Below, piece after piece: positions 19,090-28,873 of a stretch of DNA of 64,000 bases. The stretch spans positions 2,294,001 to 2,358,000 of the forward strand of contig NZ_CP086322.1 in NCBI RefSeq assembly GCF_023277745.1, written 5' to 3'. Made by a program: the position numbers and the translations under genes. Source of the stretch: Streptomyces halobius (GTDB lineage Bacteria > Actinomycetota > Actinomycetes > Streptomycetales > Streptomycetaceae). The notes under the pieces were generated by a model that made no database searches, was not told the origin of the DNA, and saw nothing but the letters and a program-made list of their open reading frames with translations. How positions within the stretch are numbered: the first letter of the stretch is position 1; every line of letters starts with the position of its first letter.

Positions 19090-21072
19090 ATGCGCGTACG
19101 ACGATGTCTCGGGGTCGGCACCCTGACGCTGCTGCTCTGCGCCGCCGGTTTGCCGGGCGGCACCGCGGTCGCCGCAGCGGGCACGGCGGCTCCGACGGTC
19201 CCGACGGCCCCAACGCCCTTGGCAGCCCCTTCCGCCTCAGCGATTCCATCGACTCCATCGGCTCCATCGGCTCAACACCCGCCCGGTTCGAAGCCCTTGG
19301 CGCGCTTCTTCGACAACACGGCGATCAGCGACGACTCCCGGCCCGGTGCCGCCGACTTCGACGGTGCGGGCCGTTCGCTGTCGGCGCAGGACCTGGCCGC
19401 GGCGGGTTGGACGCGGGGCAGCGTACTGACGATCGACGGAACGCGGCTCGGCTGGCCGCGCTCGGCCGCCGGGAGCCCGGACAATGTGGTGGCCGACCGG
19501 CAGGCGGTGACGGTGACCGGGCGCGGCAACGGGCTGACCTTCCTGGTCGCGGGCACGGGGGTCGGGAACGGGCCGGATGGCGGGAGCGACGCGGACGGGG
19601 GGAGCGACGCTTCGGTCTCCGGGACGCGCACCGGAAGCGGCATGGCGGTCTCCGGAACGGGTACCGTCCGCTATCGCGACGGCTCCAGCAGCCGCTACGA
19701 ACTGACCGCGCCCGACTGGCGGTCGGGGCCCCTGAGCACCAAGGCGGTGGCACTGCCGCACATCAACGGCGAAGGCGGGCAGACCACGGAGACGGCCCGG
19801 CTGTACGCGGTGACCGTACCGCTGCGGGCCGGGCGCGAGGTGACATCGGTGGTGCTTCCCGCGGACCCGGGCCCGGCAGGCGATCTGCATGTCTTCGCAG
19901 TATCGGTACGCGTCAACGAGCGGGGCAGGACGGGGAGTTGGGCGGCCAGCACGGCCGGCTACCGGGCGGTCGGGCCGTGGCAGGACCGTACGCTGCGGCT
20001 CGTCGTGCACACCGGTGCGGGCGGGCCGAGGGCGCGGATCCGGCTGGCGAACACCTTCGCGGCGGCGCCGGTCGACATAGGCGCGGCGAGCGTGGCGGTA
20101 CAGGACTCGGGGGCGGCGGCCCAGGCCGCGCCGGTGCCGCTGACCTTCGGCCGGGGGCACACCGGGACCCGCATCCCCGCAGGCGCCGAGGCGTTCAGCG
20201 ACCCGGTGGACTTCACCGTCCCGGCCGGTACCACTCTGCTGGTGAGCATCCATCTGCCGGGGACGGTAACGGCCGCGCCGGTGCACCAGAAGGCGACCCA
20301 GCTCTCGTATGTGAGCGCTCCGGGGAGCGGCGACCGCACCGGTGACCGCGGTGGCACGGCCTACCCGGAGACCATGTCCTTCTGGCCGTTCCTGACCGGC
20401 GTCGATGTCGAGGGAGGGCCGGGGTCGGTCGTGGCACTCGGTGATTCGATCACCGACGGGGTGAAGTCGACCAGCGGCGCGAACCGGCGCTGGCCCGATG
20501 TGCTCGCCCGCCGCTTCCAGGCACAGAGCCGGCTCCCCCGCTACGGCGTGATCAACCACGGCATCTCGGCGAACCGCATTGTCACCGACCGCTATCAGGG
20601 CGACGGGGTCAGCAAGGACACCGGCGGGGTCAGCGCCCAGCACCGGCTGGAGCGGGATGTACTGGCGCAGCCCGCCGCGCGGACCGTCATCGTCTTCGAG
20701 GGCATCAACGATGTGCGGTGGGGCACCGCGGCGGGCAAGGTCATCGACGGCCTGCGGGCCATCGCCCGGCGGGCACACGAACGCGGCCTGCGGGTCGTGG
20801 CGGCCACCATCGCGCCCTGCGAGGGCTACCCCGACTGCACCCCCGCCGTCGAAGCCCGCCGCCAGGCCGTCAACGCCTTCATCCGTGCCCATGGCGGCGT
20901 CTTCGACGCGGTGCTCGACTTCGATGCCGTACTCCGCGATCCGCAGCGCCCCCAGCGGATGCTGCCCGTCTACGACAGCGGCGACCATCTCCACCCCGGC
21001 GACGCGGGCTTGAAGGCACTCGGCGACTCGGTGGACCTCAGGGCGCTGGTGCCGCCGGAGCGAAACAGCTGA
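19090..21072 (+). CDS. Secreted SGNH/GDSL esterase with N-terminal beta domain
   Basis: 660 residues from ATG at 19090, preceded by GGGAGGG. Signal peptide with cleavage near AVAAA (about 28), then a Thr/Pro/Ser linker and a large beta-rich domain (residues 75-440). The SGNH hydrolase domain begins at VALGDSITDG (block I, nucleophile Ser), with GISANR (Gly of block II), GINDVRWG (block III, Asn) and DHLHPGDAG (block V, Asp/His). The family removes acyl groups from polysaccharides or lipids outside the cell. Confidence 0.88.
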   Translation: MRVRRCLGVGTLTLLLCAAGLPGGTAVAAAGTAAPTVPTAPTPLAAPSASAIPSTPSAPSAQHPPGSKPLARFFDNTAISDDSRPGAADFDGAGRSLSAQDLAAAGWTRGSVLTIDGTRLGWPRSAAGSPDNVVADRQAVTVTGRGNGLTFLVAGTGVGNGPDGGSDADGGSDASVSGTRTGSGMAVSGTGTVRYRDGSSSRYELTAPDWRSGPLSTKAVALPHINGEGGQTTETARLYAVTVPLRAGREVTSVVLPADPGPAGDLHVFAVSVRVNERGRTGSWAASTAGYRAVGPWQDRTLRLVVHTGAGGPRARIRLANTFAAAPVDIGAASVAVQDSGAAAQAAPVPLTFGRGHTGTRIPAGAEAFSDPVDFTVPAGTTLLVSIHLPGTVTAAPVHQKATQLSYVSAPGSGDRTGDRGGTAYPETMSFWPFLTGVDVEGGPGSVVALGDSITDGVKSTSGANRRWPDVLARRFQAQSRLPRYGVINHGISANRIVTDRYQGDGVSKDTGGVSAQHRLERDVLAQPAARTVIVFEGINDVRWGTAAGKVIDGLRAIARRAHERGLRVVAATIAPCEGYPDCTPAVEARRQAVNAFIRAHGGVFDAVLDFDAVLRDPQRPQRMLPVYDSGDHLHPGDAGLKALGDSVDLRALVPPERNS

Positions 21073-21074
21073 GG

Positions 21075-21310
21075 ACGGGCGAACCGGGGGCCGCAGACAG
21101 GCCATCATCCCCGACCCGGGCGGGGCGCCGCTGACGACAGGCAGGCCCAGGGCCGTCGCCAAGCCGTCATCCGCGACCCGGACGGGGGGCTCTGAGGACG
21201 GGCCCGGCCCGGGACACCCCAGGCCGCCATCCGCGCCCGGGCAGGGGCTGCTGAGGATAGGCAGGCCCGGCCCGGGACCGCTGCGGAAAGGCAGGCCGGC
21301 CCGGTCCGGG
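21075..21310. repeat. Imperfect repeats of about 60 bases between convergent genes
   Basis: Three to four degenerate units, each containing GCTGAGGACGGGC-, GCCATCCGCGACCCGG- and GGCAGGCCCGGCCCGGGAC-like blocks, fill the space between the SGNH gene and exonuclease III. They are non-coding. The GC-rich inverted blocks may act as a bidirectional terminator. Confidence 0.55.
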
Positions 21311-21317
21311 ACCGCTC

Positions 21318-22097
21318 CTAAACATCCAGATCCACCACCACCGGTGCATGGTCCGAGGCACCCTTGCCCTTGCGCTCCTCGCGGTCGACAAAGGCGTCCG
21401 AGACGGCCTTGGCGAACGGTTCGTTGCCGTAGACCAGGTCGATACGCATGCCGTTGTTCCTGGGGAAGGCGAGCTGACGGTAGTCCCAGTACGTATACGG
21501 GCGGTCGTACTTGAGGGGGCGGGGTACCACATCCGTCAGGCCCGCCTCGCGGAGCGCGGACAGCGCGGCGCGCTCGGCCGGGGTGACATGGGTGGCGCCG
21601 TCGAAGACGGCGGGGTCCCAGACGTCCTCGTCGGTCGGCGCCACGTTGTAGTCGCCGAGGACCGCGAAGGGGCGGGAGCCTGCGGCGTCCTGGGCGACTG
21701 CCGTCTTCAGTGCCTCGAACCAGTTGAGCTTGTAGGCGTAGTGCGCATGGCCGACCTCGCGGCCATTGGGGACGTACACCGACCAGACGCGGGCCGGGCC
21801 GCAGGTCACCGCGATGGCGCGGGGCTCCTGCACGCCGTCGTAGTCCGGACCGCCGGGCAGGCCGCAGACGACGTCCTCCAGACCCACCTTGGACAGGAGG
21901 GCAACGCCGTTCCACCGGCCGTTGCAGTTGATGGCGGCTTCATAGCCCAGCTCGCGCAGCTCGTCGTGCGGGAACTGCTCGGCCGAGCACTTGGTCTCCT
22001 GAATGCACAGCACGTCCGTGCCGGTGCTCTCCAGCCAGGCCAGCAGCCTCGGGAGGCGGGCGGTGATCGAATTGACGTTCCAGGTCGCGATGCGCAT
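21318..22097 (-). CDS. xthA: Exodeoxyribonuclease III
   Basis: 259 residues, normal for XthA. It has WNVNSITAR (active-site Asn), QETK (metal-binding Glu), GDYNVAPTDEDV (Asp/Asn) and the C-terminal SDHAPV (catalytic His). It acts as an AP endonuclease and 3 prime exonuclease in base excision repair. The gene follows the MBL-fold hydrolase by 30 bases on the same strand and is probably co-transcribed with it. Confidence 0.93.
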   Translation of the reverse strand: MRIATWNVNSITARLPRLLAWLESTGTDVLCIQETKCSAEQFPHDELRELGYEAAINCNGRWNGVALLSKVGLEDVVCGLPGGPDYDGVQEPRAIAVTCGPARVWSVYVPNGREVGHAHYAYKLNWFEALKTAVAQDAAGSRPFAVLGDYNVAPTDEDVWDPAVFDGATHVTPAERAALSALREAGLTDVVPRPLKYDRPYTYWDYRQLAFPRNNGMRIDLVYGNEPFAKAVSDAFVDREERKGKGASDHAPVVVDLDV

Positions 22098-22127
22098 ATC
22101 CGTAAACCTACAGCCAGGGTCTGACAG

Positions 22128-22766
22128 TCAGCCGAGTTCGGTGGTGGTGCCGGGCGCGAGACGGCCGTGATCCGACCCGCCCAGTTTGTCGATCATGGAG
22201 TCGTAGACCGGCCGGGCGTGGTCCTGGAGCAGGCTGTCGTGGATGTCGATGGCCCGGCGGGGCGCGACCTCCCGGACGTAATCGATGACCTCGGCGACCT
22301 TGTTCCAAGGGGCGTGGACCGGCAGCAGCAGCGTGTCGACGCTGCGGCCCTCGGGGACGGTGAGCGCGTCGCCCGGATGGAAGACCGCTCCGTCGAGGAG
22401 ATATCCGACGTTGGTGATGCGCGGGATGTCGGGGTGGATGACGGCGTGCAGCTGTCCGTGCACCTCGATGTCGAAGCCCGCTGCGGTGAAGGTGTCCCCC
22501 TCCCCCACGGTGTGCACCCGGCCGGGGAACGCGGCCGAGATCTGCTCGGCGACGCTGGCCAGCGTCCAGATCTCGGCGGCCGGATTGGCCTCCATGCCGG
22601 ACCGCAGCCGCTGCTCGTCGAAGTGGTCCATGTGCTCATGGGTGACCAGGATCGCGTCCGCGCCGACGGCCGCGTCCTCCTCGCTGAAGAGACCGGGGTC
22701 GATGACGAGCGTCTGCCCGTCCTTCCGGAACCGGACGCAGGCATGGGTCTTCTTCGTGAGTTCCAT
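22128..22766 (-). CDS. MBL-fold metal-dependent hydrolase (UlaG-like)
   Basis: 212 residues from ATG at 22766. The metallo-beta-lactamase motif THEHMDHFD (His43, His45, Asp47, His48) and the later histidines in GQLHAVIHPD and FHPGDAL define a di-metal hydrolase of the UlaG/YcbL type. The longer upstream frame is low-complexity and rejected. It is probably the first gene of an operon with xthA. The natural substrate is unknown. Confidence 0.88.
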   Translation of the reverse strand: MELTKKTHACVRFRKDGQTLVIDPGLFSEEDAAVGADAILVTHEHMDHFDEQRLRSGMEANPAAEIWTLASVAEQISAAFPGRVHTVGEGDTFTAAGFDIEVHGQLHAVIHPDIPRITNVGYLLDGAVFHPGDALTVPEGRSVDTLLLPVHAPWNKVAEVIDYVREVAPRRAIDIHDSLLQDHARPVYDSMIDKLGGSDHGRLAPGTTTELG

Positions 22767-22930
22767 ACGGCCATCTTGCCGGGCGCGGGGGGTTGGGAGG
22801 GGCACGGGGCGCGGGATGGGAGGGGGCACGGGGTGGCAGGGGCGCGCGGCGCCGCGTGAAACTGCGTCGCTACGGGCGCCGACCGGAACCGGGCCCACTA
22901 CGGGCGCGGCCGGAAACCACACCACTACAC

Positions 22931-22959
22931 CCGCCCACCCCCCGAAGGGGGGTGGGCGG
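22931..22959. terminator. Perfect 13-bp hairpin, bidirectional terminator
   Basis: CCGCCCACCCCCC (22931-22943) pairs without mismatch with GGGGGGTGGGCGG (22947-22959) around GAA. It lies downstream of pcaDC and upstream of the MBL gene, both on the minus strand, and separates the two transcripts. The rest of 22767-23138 has only CTACGGGCGC reiterations. Confidence 0.85.
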
Positions 22960-23138
22960 CGGGGAAAAATCCAGGGGCGCGGCGCACGAACGAGAGCAGT
23001 CCCCGCACGAATGAGGGCAGGCGCAACGGGGCCAAGCCCCGCGCGAGCGAGGGTCAAGCCCCCAGCGCCCCGGGCCCCGAGAGAAGCCCCTCCCCGCTCA
23101 CCCCTTCCCGCTCCCCCTTCCCACTCATCCCTCGCCCC

Positions 23139-24422
23139 TCACCCCTCCGGCGTCGTCTCCTCCTGTATCACCCGCTGGGCCACCGCGAAGGCAGAATTCG
23201 CGGCCGGGACGCCGCAGTAGACCGCGGTGTGCAGCAGGACCTCCTTGATCTCCATGGGAGTGAGGCCGTTGCGCAGCGCCGCGCGGGTGTGCAGCGCCAG
23301 TTCTTCCTGGTGGCCGCGGGCGACCAGCGCGGTGAGCGTGATGACGCTCCGGGTGCGGCGGTCCAGCCCGGGCCTGGTCCAGGTCTCGCCCCAGGCGTAA
23401 CGGGTGATGAAGTCCTGGAAATCGCCGGTGAAGGCGTCGGACGCGGCCTCGACGCGGTCGACATGGGCGTCGCCGAGCACCTCGCGGCGGATCTTGATGC
23501 CCTGCTCGTACGTGCCACCACGGGCGTGTTCCGGCTGGGCGAGGCCGGACTCTATGGCGGCCGGGGCCTCCTGCGGGGGCGGCGGAGGCCCGATCTGCGG
23601 CTTGGGGGCGGCGGCGCCGATCGCGGCCGGCGTACCGGGGCCCGGCTTGTCGTGCCAGGCGGTGGTGAAGTGTCGGATGAGGAGTTCGGTGACGGCCGCG
23701 GGCTGTTCGACGGGCGCGAGGTGCGAGGTGCCGGGCACCAGCGCGAGGCTCGCGTCCGGGACGCCGGCGACCAGGGTACGGGCGTCGGTGGTCGGGGTGA
23801 CCTGGTCCTCGGAGCCGACGACGACGAGCGTGGGCACACCGACCCGGCCGAGGGAGGACCGTACGTCGTACGAGGCGAGCGCCTCGCAGGCGGCGATGTA
23901 GCAGCCGGGGTCTGTGGTCCGCACCATCTGGACGGCCCACTCGACGATGGCCGGCTGGGCACCCGCGAAGCCGGGTGTGAACCAGTGCTCGGGGGCGGTG
24001 CGGGCGATCGGGTCGAGCCCGTTCGTACGGATGACGACACCGCGTTGCCGCCAGGCGTCGGCGGTTCCGTAGCGTGGCGAGGAGGACACCAGCGCCAGGG
24101 AGGTGACCCGGTGCGGGCGTGTGAGGGCCAGCTGGGTGCCGATGGCGCCGCCGATGCTGCAGCCGGCGTAGCCGAAGCGCTCCACACCCAGTCCGTCGAG
24201 CGTGGTGACCAGGCGGTCGGCCAGTTCGGCGATGGACGAGGCCGGGTGGGCGGGCGAGCCGCCGTGACCGGGCAGGTCGAAACGGATGACGCGCCAGTGG
24301 CGGGTCAGCTCGGGAATCTGCCGGTCCCACATGTGCCATGTGGTACCGAGCGAGGCGCCCAGTACGAGTACGGGGGCATCGTCGGGGCCATCGATCCGGT
24401 GCTGCAGGGTCTTCTCGCTCAC
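23139..24422 (-). CDS. pcaL: Fused 3-oxoadipate enol-lactonase / 4-carboxymuconolactone decarboxylase
   Basis: 427 residues, GTG start. Residues 1-265 are an alpha/beta hydrolase with nucleophile Ser89 (GCSIGG), the GLPGHG-like FDLPGHG loop and a C-terminal His in GTSHLAPVEQP. A Pro-rich linker joins a carboxymuconolactone decarboxylase domain (about 300-420, YEQGIKIRREVLGDAHVDR and LLHTAVYCGVPAAN). The fusion performs two consecutive steps of the protocatechuate branch of the beta-ketoadipate pathway. No other pca genes are adjacent. Confidence 0.9.
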   Translation of the reverse strand: MSEKTLQHRIDGPDDAPVLVLGASLGTTWHMWDRQIPELTRHWRVIRFDLPGHGGSPAHPASSIAELADRLVTTLDGLGVERFGYAGCSIGGAIGTQLALTRPHRVTSLALVSSSPRYGTADAWRQRGVVIRTNGLDPIARTAPEHWFTPGFAGAQPAIVEWAVQMVRTTDPGCYIAACEALASYDVRSSLGRVGVPTLVVVGSEDQVTPTTDARTLVAGVPDASLALVPGTSHLAPVEQPAAVTELLIRHFTTAWHDKPGPGTPAAIGAAAPKPQIGPPPPPQEAPAAIESGLAQPEHARGGTYEQGIKIRREVLGDAHVDRVEAASDAFTGDFQDFITRYAWGETWTRPGLDRRTRSVITLTALVARGHQEELALHTRAALRNGLTPMEIKEVLLHTAVYCGVPAANSAFAVAQRVIQEETTPEG

Positions 24423-24629
24423 CCGGCCACGCTACCGAACTCTCTGACGCGGTCCTGACACCCGGGTCAGGAAGAGCCGACACGAGGGGCCAAGGCGTGG
24501 CCGCCAGCCGCACCCAAAGCGGGGAAGCGCAGGTCAGAGTCTCACGGTCGAGACGGCGTAGACGACCGGGTGACCCGACTCGACGTAGCTCACCATGATC
24601 CGCTGTACGGATGCGGTGCCTTGCTCGTG

Positions 24630-24682
24630 ATCAGGACCGGGGCGTCTTCTGGCCCATCAAGGCGGTACTGGAGAGTGCGCGT
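24630..24682 (-). pseudogene. Remnant similar to the N-terminus of pcaL
   Basis: The minus strand reads TRTLQYRLDGPEDAPVLIT, close to residues 4-20 of the intact PcaL just downstream (KTLQHRIDGPDDAPVLV). The similarity stops after this. It is either the 5 prime scrap of a paralogous hydrolase or a footprint of an insertion next to pcaL. Confidence 0.6.
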
Positions 24683-24699
24683 CGGTATCTCGCCACGCC

Positions 24700-25544
24700 C
24701 TGCACGCTCTCACATCTCACCTCCACACCCTCATCCAGGTTTGCCCCTGGCCCAAGCACGCGGCGACGTACGCACGGATGATCCACGCCGATCACGCCCG
24801 CCAGATGCTGCGCATGCACGCCGAACGCCTGGCCCAGACCGCGACCGACACCACCTTGCCCAACCCGGCCGCCACTACCCTCCCCCAGGCCGACACGCTT
24901 GGAGGGTTCCTGGAGGAACTCACCGGCCAGTTCGCCCCGCACCCCGGCTCACTTCCCCGCACCGTGCTGCCCCAGACACCTCCGCGGGACACCGGCGAGG
25001 AAGCCCTGGACGAGGAACGGCTACTGCTCGCGACCGCGACGCGCACCCCGCAGGGCTCAAAGACATGCGGTGGCTGATGCCCGAGGACTTCGCCCTGCCC
25101 CTGCACGCCGCCCTCTGGCAGTGCCTGACCTCGCTCGTCCACCGCGGTGATCCCGTCGATCCGGTCACCGTGCGGTGGGAGGCCCAGCACCGCGGCCTCC
25201 TCACCAAGGACGTCGCCCCGGCCGACCTCATGACTCTCGTCTCGACGCAGGCCGGCTCACCCGAGTACTGGGGCGAGAAGGTCTTGCACCGCGCCCTGCT
25301 CGCCCGCGCCCACACCGTCGCCGTACGGATCCAGGCGTTCACCGACGACCCCGCCAACACCCCCCATCAGCTGATCACCGGCAGCCGCCGCGCCCTGGCC
25401 GACCTGACCTCCCTGCGTACCCGCTGGCAGCACGCCACCGCGCCCCCTCCCCCTACGAGGCCGCACGCATCGCGCACCCCGGCGGCCACCCGGGCTGGGC
25501 CGCCACCCACAACCGCCGCGCCCGCAGCCCGAGCCACCCGATGA
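24700..25544 (+). pseudogene. DnaB-like helicase N-terminal-domain protein, frameshifted
   Basis: Two overlapping frames reconstruct one protein. The first gives HADHARQMLRMHAERLAQTA and EEALDEERLLLATATRTPQG. The second continues MRWLMPEDFALPLHAALW and DPVDPVTVRWEAQHRGLL. A single-base change near 25046 separates them. The protein is the kind of DnaB-N-domain gene carried by Streptomyces integrative elements, where it is followed by a DUF317 gene. The ATG of the next frame overlaps its TGA (ATGA). No start codon can be fixed, so it is dead or truncated. Confidence 0.7.
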
Positions 25545-26365
25545 ACCACCCCGCTCCGGTCGGCATGATCTATGACACCCCCGGCGAAGCCATCGCAGAA
25601 TTCGAGCGCCTCAACGGCGACGCCGTCCGCCCCGGTCCTGCACCCGCCACCACCACCGAACTTCAAGCGGCCAAGGCACTGGCCACCACGTCGTCGGGAG
25701 CAACCACGATCCCCTCACACGACACATCGTCCGAACCCTCTCGGTCGAAGACGGAGACCATCCCCGTGTACGCCGCAGACCCCGGCGACCACGAGGCGCT
25801 GCTGAGCGACTTCTTCGAGTGCCAGGTTGGGTGGGAGAAATGCGCACCTAGGACGACAACACCACCATCGCCACGACGAATCGCTCACCCTGCGCGTCCT
25901 CTTCGACCACGACGCCGAATCCCGTGACACGAAATGGACCATCGCCGCCTACGAATCCCCCGTCAGCGACCGCATCTGGCACGCCACCGCCACCGCAGCC
26001 ACCCCCGTAGAAATCGTGGGCACCCCCTCCTCGACACTGTGGCCTGCGAAGACCCGTGGGCCACCGGGCTGGGGACCAACGTCACGGAGAAGACCATCGC
26101 CGAGGCCACCCGCCCCCTGGCCGACGCCGGCTGGCCGCAAACAATCGAAGGACGTTGGATCCAGTGGACTCCGGCGGACGACAACGCCGCCGGCGTCCAG
26201 TTCGACGCCTTCGCCGCCCAGAAACACAACGCCCGCTGCCGACCTGGACCATGTAGGGCGGCAACACCCTCCACCAATCCACCTGGGCCCTGCACTTTCC
26301 CCACACACACCGGCCGGGCTGCTGCAGGACATCGCCGCCGAACTCGCCCACGGCCAATCCGTAAG
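25541..26365 (+). pseudogene. DUF317-domain protein, multiply frameshifted
   Basis: It starts at ATG 25541 (MNHPAPVGMIYDTPGEAIAE) and is open to about 25830. The rest is spread over other frames: ESLTLRVLFDHDAESRDTKW, WTIAAYESPVSDRIWHATAT, EDPWATGLGTNVTEKTIAEA, RWIQWTPADDNAAGVQFDAF and a broken end near AGLLQDIAAELAHG. Together they match the DUF317 family found on Streptomyces conjugative elements. At least three indels separate the blocks, so the gene is inactive. Confidence 0.7.
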
Positions 26366-26781
26366 ACAAACTCCCCACCCACGTCCTGCCAGCAGGCAAA
26401 CTTCGCCATCCGCCCAGGCGCCTGCCAGCTGCCCCCCTCACCCGCCGGGGTGTTCGAGTCGAGTGCTGGATGCATGCCTTCTGAAGAACGGGCCTCGATG
26501 CCTCTCGCCAGATCGGTGGCATCCAGCACCGACGCGTCAACATCCATCACCTCTGCCACTCGTTGGTGTTGGTGGTGCGAGCCCGCCGCATGGTGACCTC
26601 TTGGTACCCCGAGCCGTCCGAGCTCCCACGCAGACCGGGCCCGTGAGGCGCGCTGGTGCCACGAACGGCTAGTGAGGTGAAGGTACGTCCGCAACGCGGT
26701 CGATGCCTGGGATTAGTGCGACGCGTGGCCCGCATGCGCTCGTGACCAGCGCAAACCCCAGAGCGTCGGGAAGGAATTGCC
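26366..26781. other. Non-coding left part of an IS110-family element
   Basis: No supported gene. The last 150-200 bases before the IS110 transposase correspond in position to the 5 prime non-coding end where IS110-group elements encode a bridge RNA. I cannot fix the element end or the RNA borders by eye. AAGGA at 26771-26775 is the transposase ribosome site. Confidence 0.4.
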
Positions 26782-28011
26782 CTGATCTACTGCGGAATCG
26801 ACCGGGCTGAACGCACGCACGACGTCACCCTGGTCGACGACACCGGCATGCTGGTGGCCAAGCGGCACATCACGGACGACGCTGCCGGTTACAAGCTGCT
26901 GCTGGAGCTGCTCGCCGAGCACGGCGACACCGAGGATAGCCCGATCCCGGTGGCCATCGAGACTTCCCGCGGCCTGCTGGTCGCCGTGCTGCGGACCGGG
27001 AAGCGGAAGGTGTACGCGATCAACCCGCTGGCCGCCGCACGCTACCGAGACCGCCACAGCGTCACGCGCAAGAAGTCCGACCCGGGCGACGCCCTCGTCC
27101 TGGCAAACATCCTGCGCACCGACATACACGCCCACCGGCCCCTGCCCGACGACTCCGACCTCGGCCGGGCGATCGCCGTCCTCGCCCGAGCCCAGCAGGA
27201 CGCGCTGTGGAATCGGCAGCAGACCGCCAACCAGCTCCGCTCCCTGCTGCGCGAGTACTGCCCCGCCGCCCTGGACGCCTTCGCTACCTGGACCAACGGC
27301 CTGTGCCGCCCCGAGGCACGCGAACTGCTCAAGACCGCCCCGACCCCGACACGGGCCAGGCGACTGACTCGCAGCCAACTCCAGGCCACCCTCAAGCGCG
27401 CCGGACGCCAGCGCGGCATCGAGGCCGAAGCCGACCGCCTCCGCGACGTCTTCCGCGCCAAGGGCGCCCACCAGCCGCCGCTCGTCGAAGACGCCCTCGG
27501 CCAGCAGAGGCTCACCCTCCTCCTCCAGCTCGACGCCGCCTGCACGGCCGCCGACCAGCTCGCCAAGGCGGTGGAAGAAGCGTTCCCCCAGCACCCGGAC
27601 GCCGAGATCCTGCTGAGCTTCCCCGGACTCGGCATCCAGCTCGCCGCCCGGATGCTCGCTGAGATCGGGGACGACCGCACCCGCTTCGCCGACGCCCGCG
27701 GGCTGAAGGCATACGCGGGCTCCTCGCCCATCACCCGCGCCTCCGGCAAGAAGTCGAGCATCACGCGCCGGCGGGTGAAGAACGACCGCCTCAGCCACGC
27801 CGGATACCCGTGGGCCTTCTCCGCTCCCAACGGATCGCCCGGGGCCAAGGCCCACTATCGTCGGCGCCGCGACGAGCACGGAGACTGGCACGCGGCCGCC
27901 CTGCGGAACCTGTTCAACCGCATGCTCGGACAGCTCTACCACTGCCTTCAACGACGCGAGTTGTTCGACGAACGCACCGCTTTCCCCACCGAACTCGCCC
28001 ATGCCGCTTGA
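26782..28011 (+). CDS. IS110-family transposase, apparently intact, CTG start
   Basis: 409 residues if translation starts at CTG 26782, six bases after AAGGA, giving (M)IYCGIDRAERTHDVTLVDD, the normal IS110 N-terminus. The first in-frame ATG (26848) would remove the first DEDD aspartate (GID). It also has KSDPGDALVLANIL (DEDD region) and the C-terminal Transposase_20 domain with LLSFPGLGIQLAARMLAEIG and YAGSSPITRASGKKS. IS110 enzymes use a RuvC-like domain plus a serine and a bridge RNA. Confidence 0.82.
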   Translation: MIYCGIDRAERTHDVTLVDDTGMLVAKRHITDDAAGYKLLLELLAEHGDTEDSPIPVAIETSRGLLVAVLRTGKRKVYAINPLAAARYRDRHSVTRKKSDPGDALVLANILRTDIHAHRPLPDDSDLGRAIAVLARAQQDALWNRQQTANQLRSLLREYCPAALDAFATWTNGLCRPEARELLKTAPTPTRARRLTRSQLQATLKRAGRQRGIEAEADRLRDVFRAKGAHQPPLVEDALGQQRLTLLLQLDAACTAADQLAKAVEEAFPQHPDAEILLSFPGLGIQLAARMLAEIGDDRTRFADARGLKAYAGSSPITRASGKKSSITRRRVKNDRLSHAGYPWAFSAPNGSPGAKAHYRRRRDEHGDWHAAALRNLFNRMLGQLYHCLQRRELFDERTAFPTELAHAA

Positions 28012-28220
28012 CACATCGGCAACGTGAGGTGTCTGGCGCATCCTCACCAAGCTCCGCTTGGAAGCTGGAAGTCCGTCACGCCACCACGCTGTTGCGTGCG
28101 CTCCTCGTGCTGACCAACCTCGAAGTCACGCGCTGACAGACGATCTTGACGCCGGACAACCGCCCCAGACCAGCACGAGAACACGATCAACGGCTCACAC
28201 CAGCCCCGTGACCAGCGACT

Positions 28221-28664
28221 TCAAGATGGCGGAGCTTCAATGAAGGTGATCTGGCCGGCACCGGGCAGCAGCGGGGTGTGCGCGGCGAGTTGGCTGAGGA
28301 ACCTGCGGTGCACGGCGTGCAATTGCAAGGCATGGCCGTGGGTGAAGGAGCGCAGGAACGTTCCCAGCGTCGACGGGGCCCGTATCCCGCCGAAGAGCAA
28401 CGGCATGGCGCCGTGCCGCCGCCGGTCGGCGTCCTCGATGCTGTCCGCGCCGGCACACATCGCCGCGATCAGCGACGTCACCTTGGCCGCCGGGTTCGTC
28501 CTGCCGCTGTTGTCCGCACCGTCGATGCGTACGGTCTCGCGGACGAGCTCCGACAGCTGCCCGCGCGCGGCGAGGCGCATCACGGGGACCAGGCCGGTGT
28601 GCGCGACCAGGTTGGAGTCATCGAACGCTGCGGACACCGCATGTGGCGACATGGAAGAATGCAT
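28221..28664 (-). pseudogene. IS1380-family transposase, N-terminal third only
   Basis: 147 codons reading AKVTSLIAAMCAGADSIEDA, RRHGAMPLLFGGIRAPSTLG and FLRSFTHGHALQLHAVHRRF, typical for the start of an IS1380 DDE transposase (full length about 450 residues). The frame ends abruptly after HTPLLPGAGQITF, near the right side of the IS110 element, so the remainder has been deleted. 28012-28220 contains no other gene. Confidence 0.75.
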
Positions 28665-28873
28665 CCCGGAGATGCGCCTCCGAACTGGTCGAGTAGAAAC
28701 CTAGAGAACTCCTATTCTCCCAGGTCAGAGCGCATCTCCACTTTCATGTCCAGGCACTGGACCGACCGTGACCCGGTGGATCCGGGCTTACGACGTTGTC
28801 GGCTATTGAAGATCGGGGCCGTGGCCGTGACATGCAGGCGGCCGCCCGGGTTCCTCGTGTGTGACGACGAAGG

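Noticed and set aside
19237..21915. 892-codon minus-strand frame across the SGNH and xthA region
   Set aside because: It is a codon-bias shadow of two well-supported genes and shows no domain.
26713..28050. 445-codon minus-strand frame opposite the IS110 transposase
   Set aside because: Antisense shadow; the plus strand has conserved transposase motifs.
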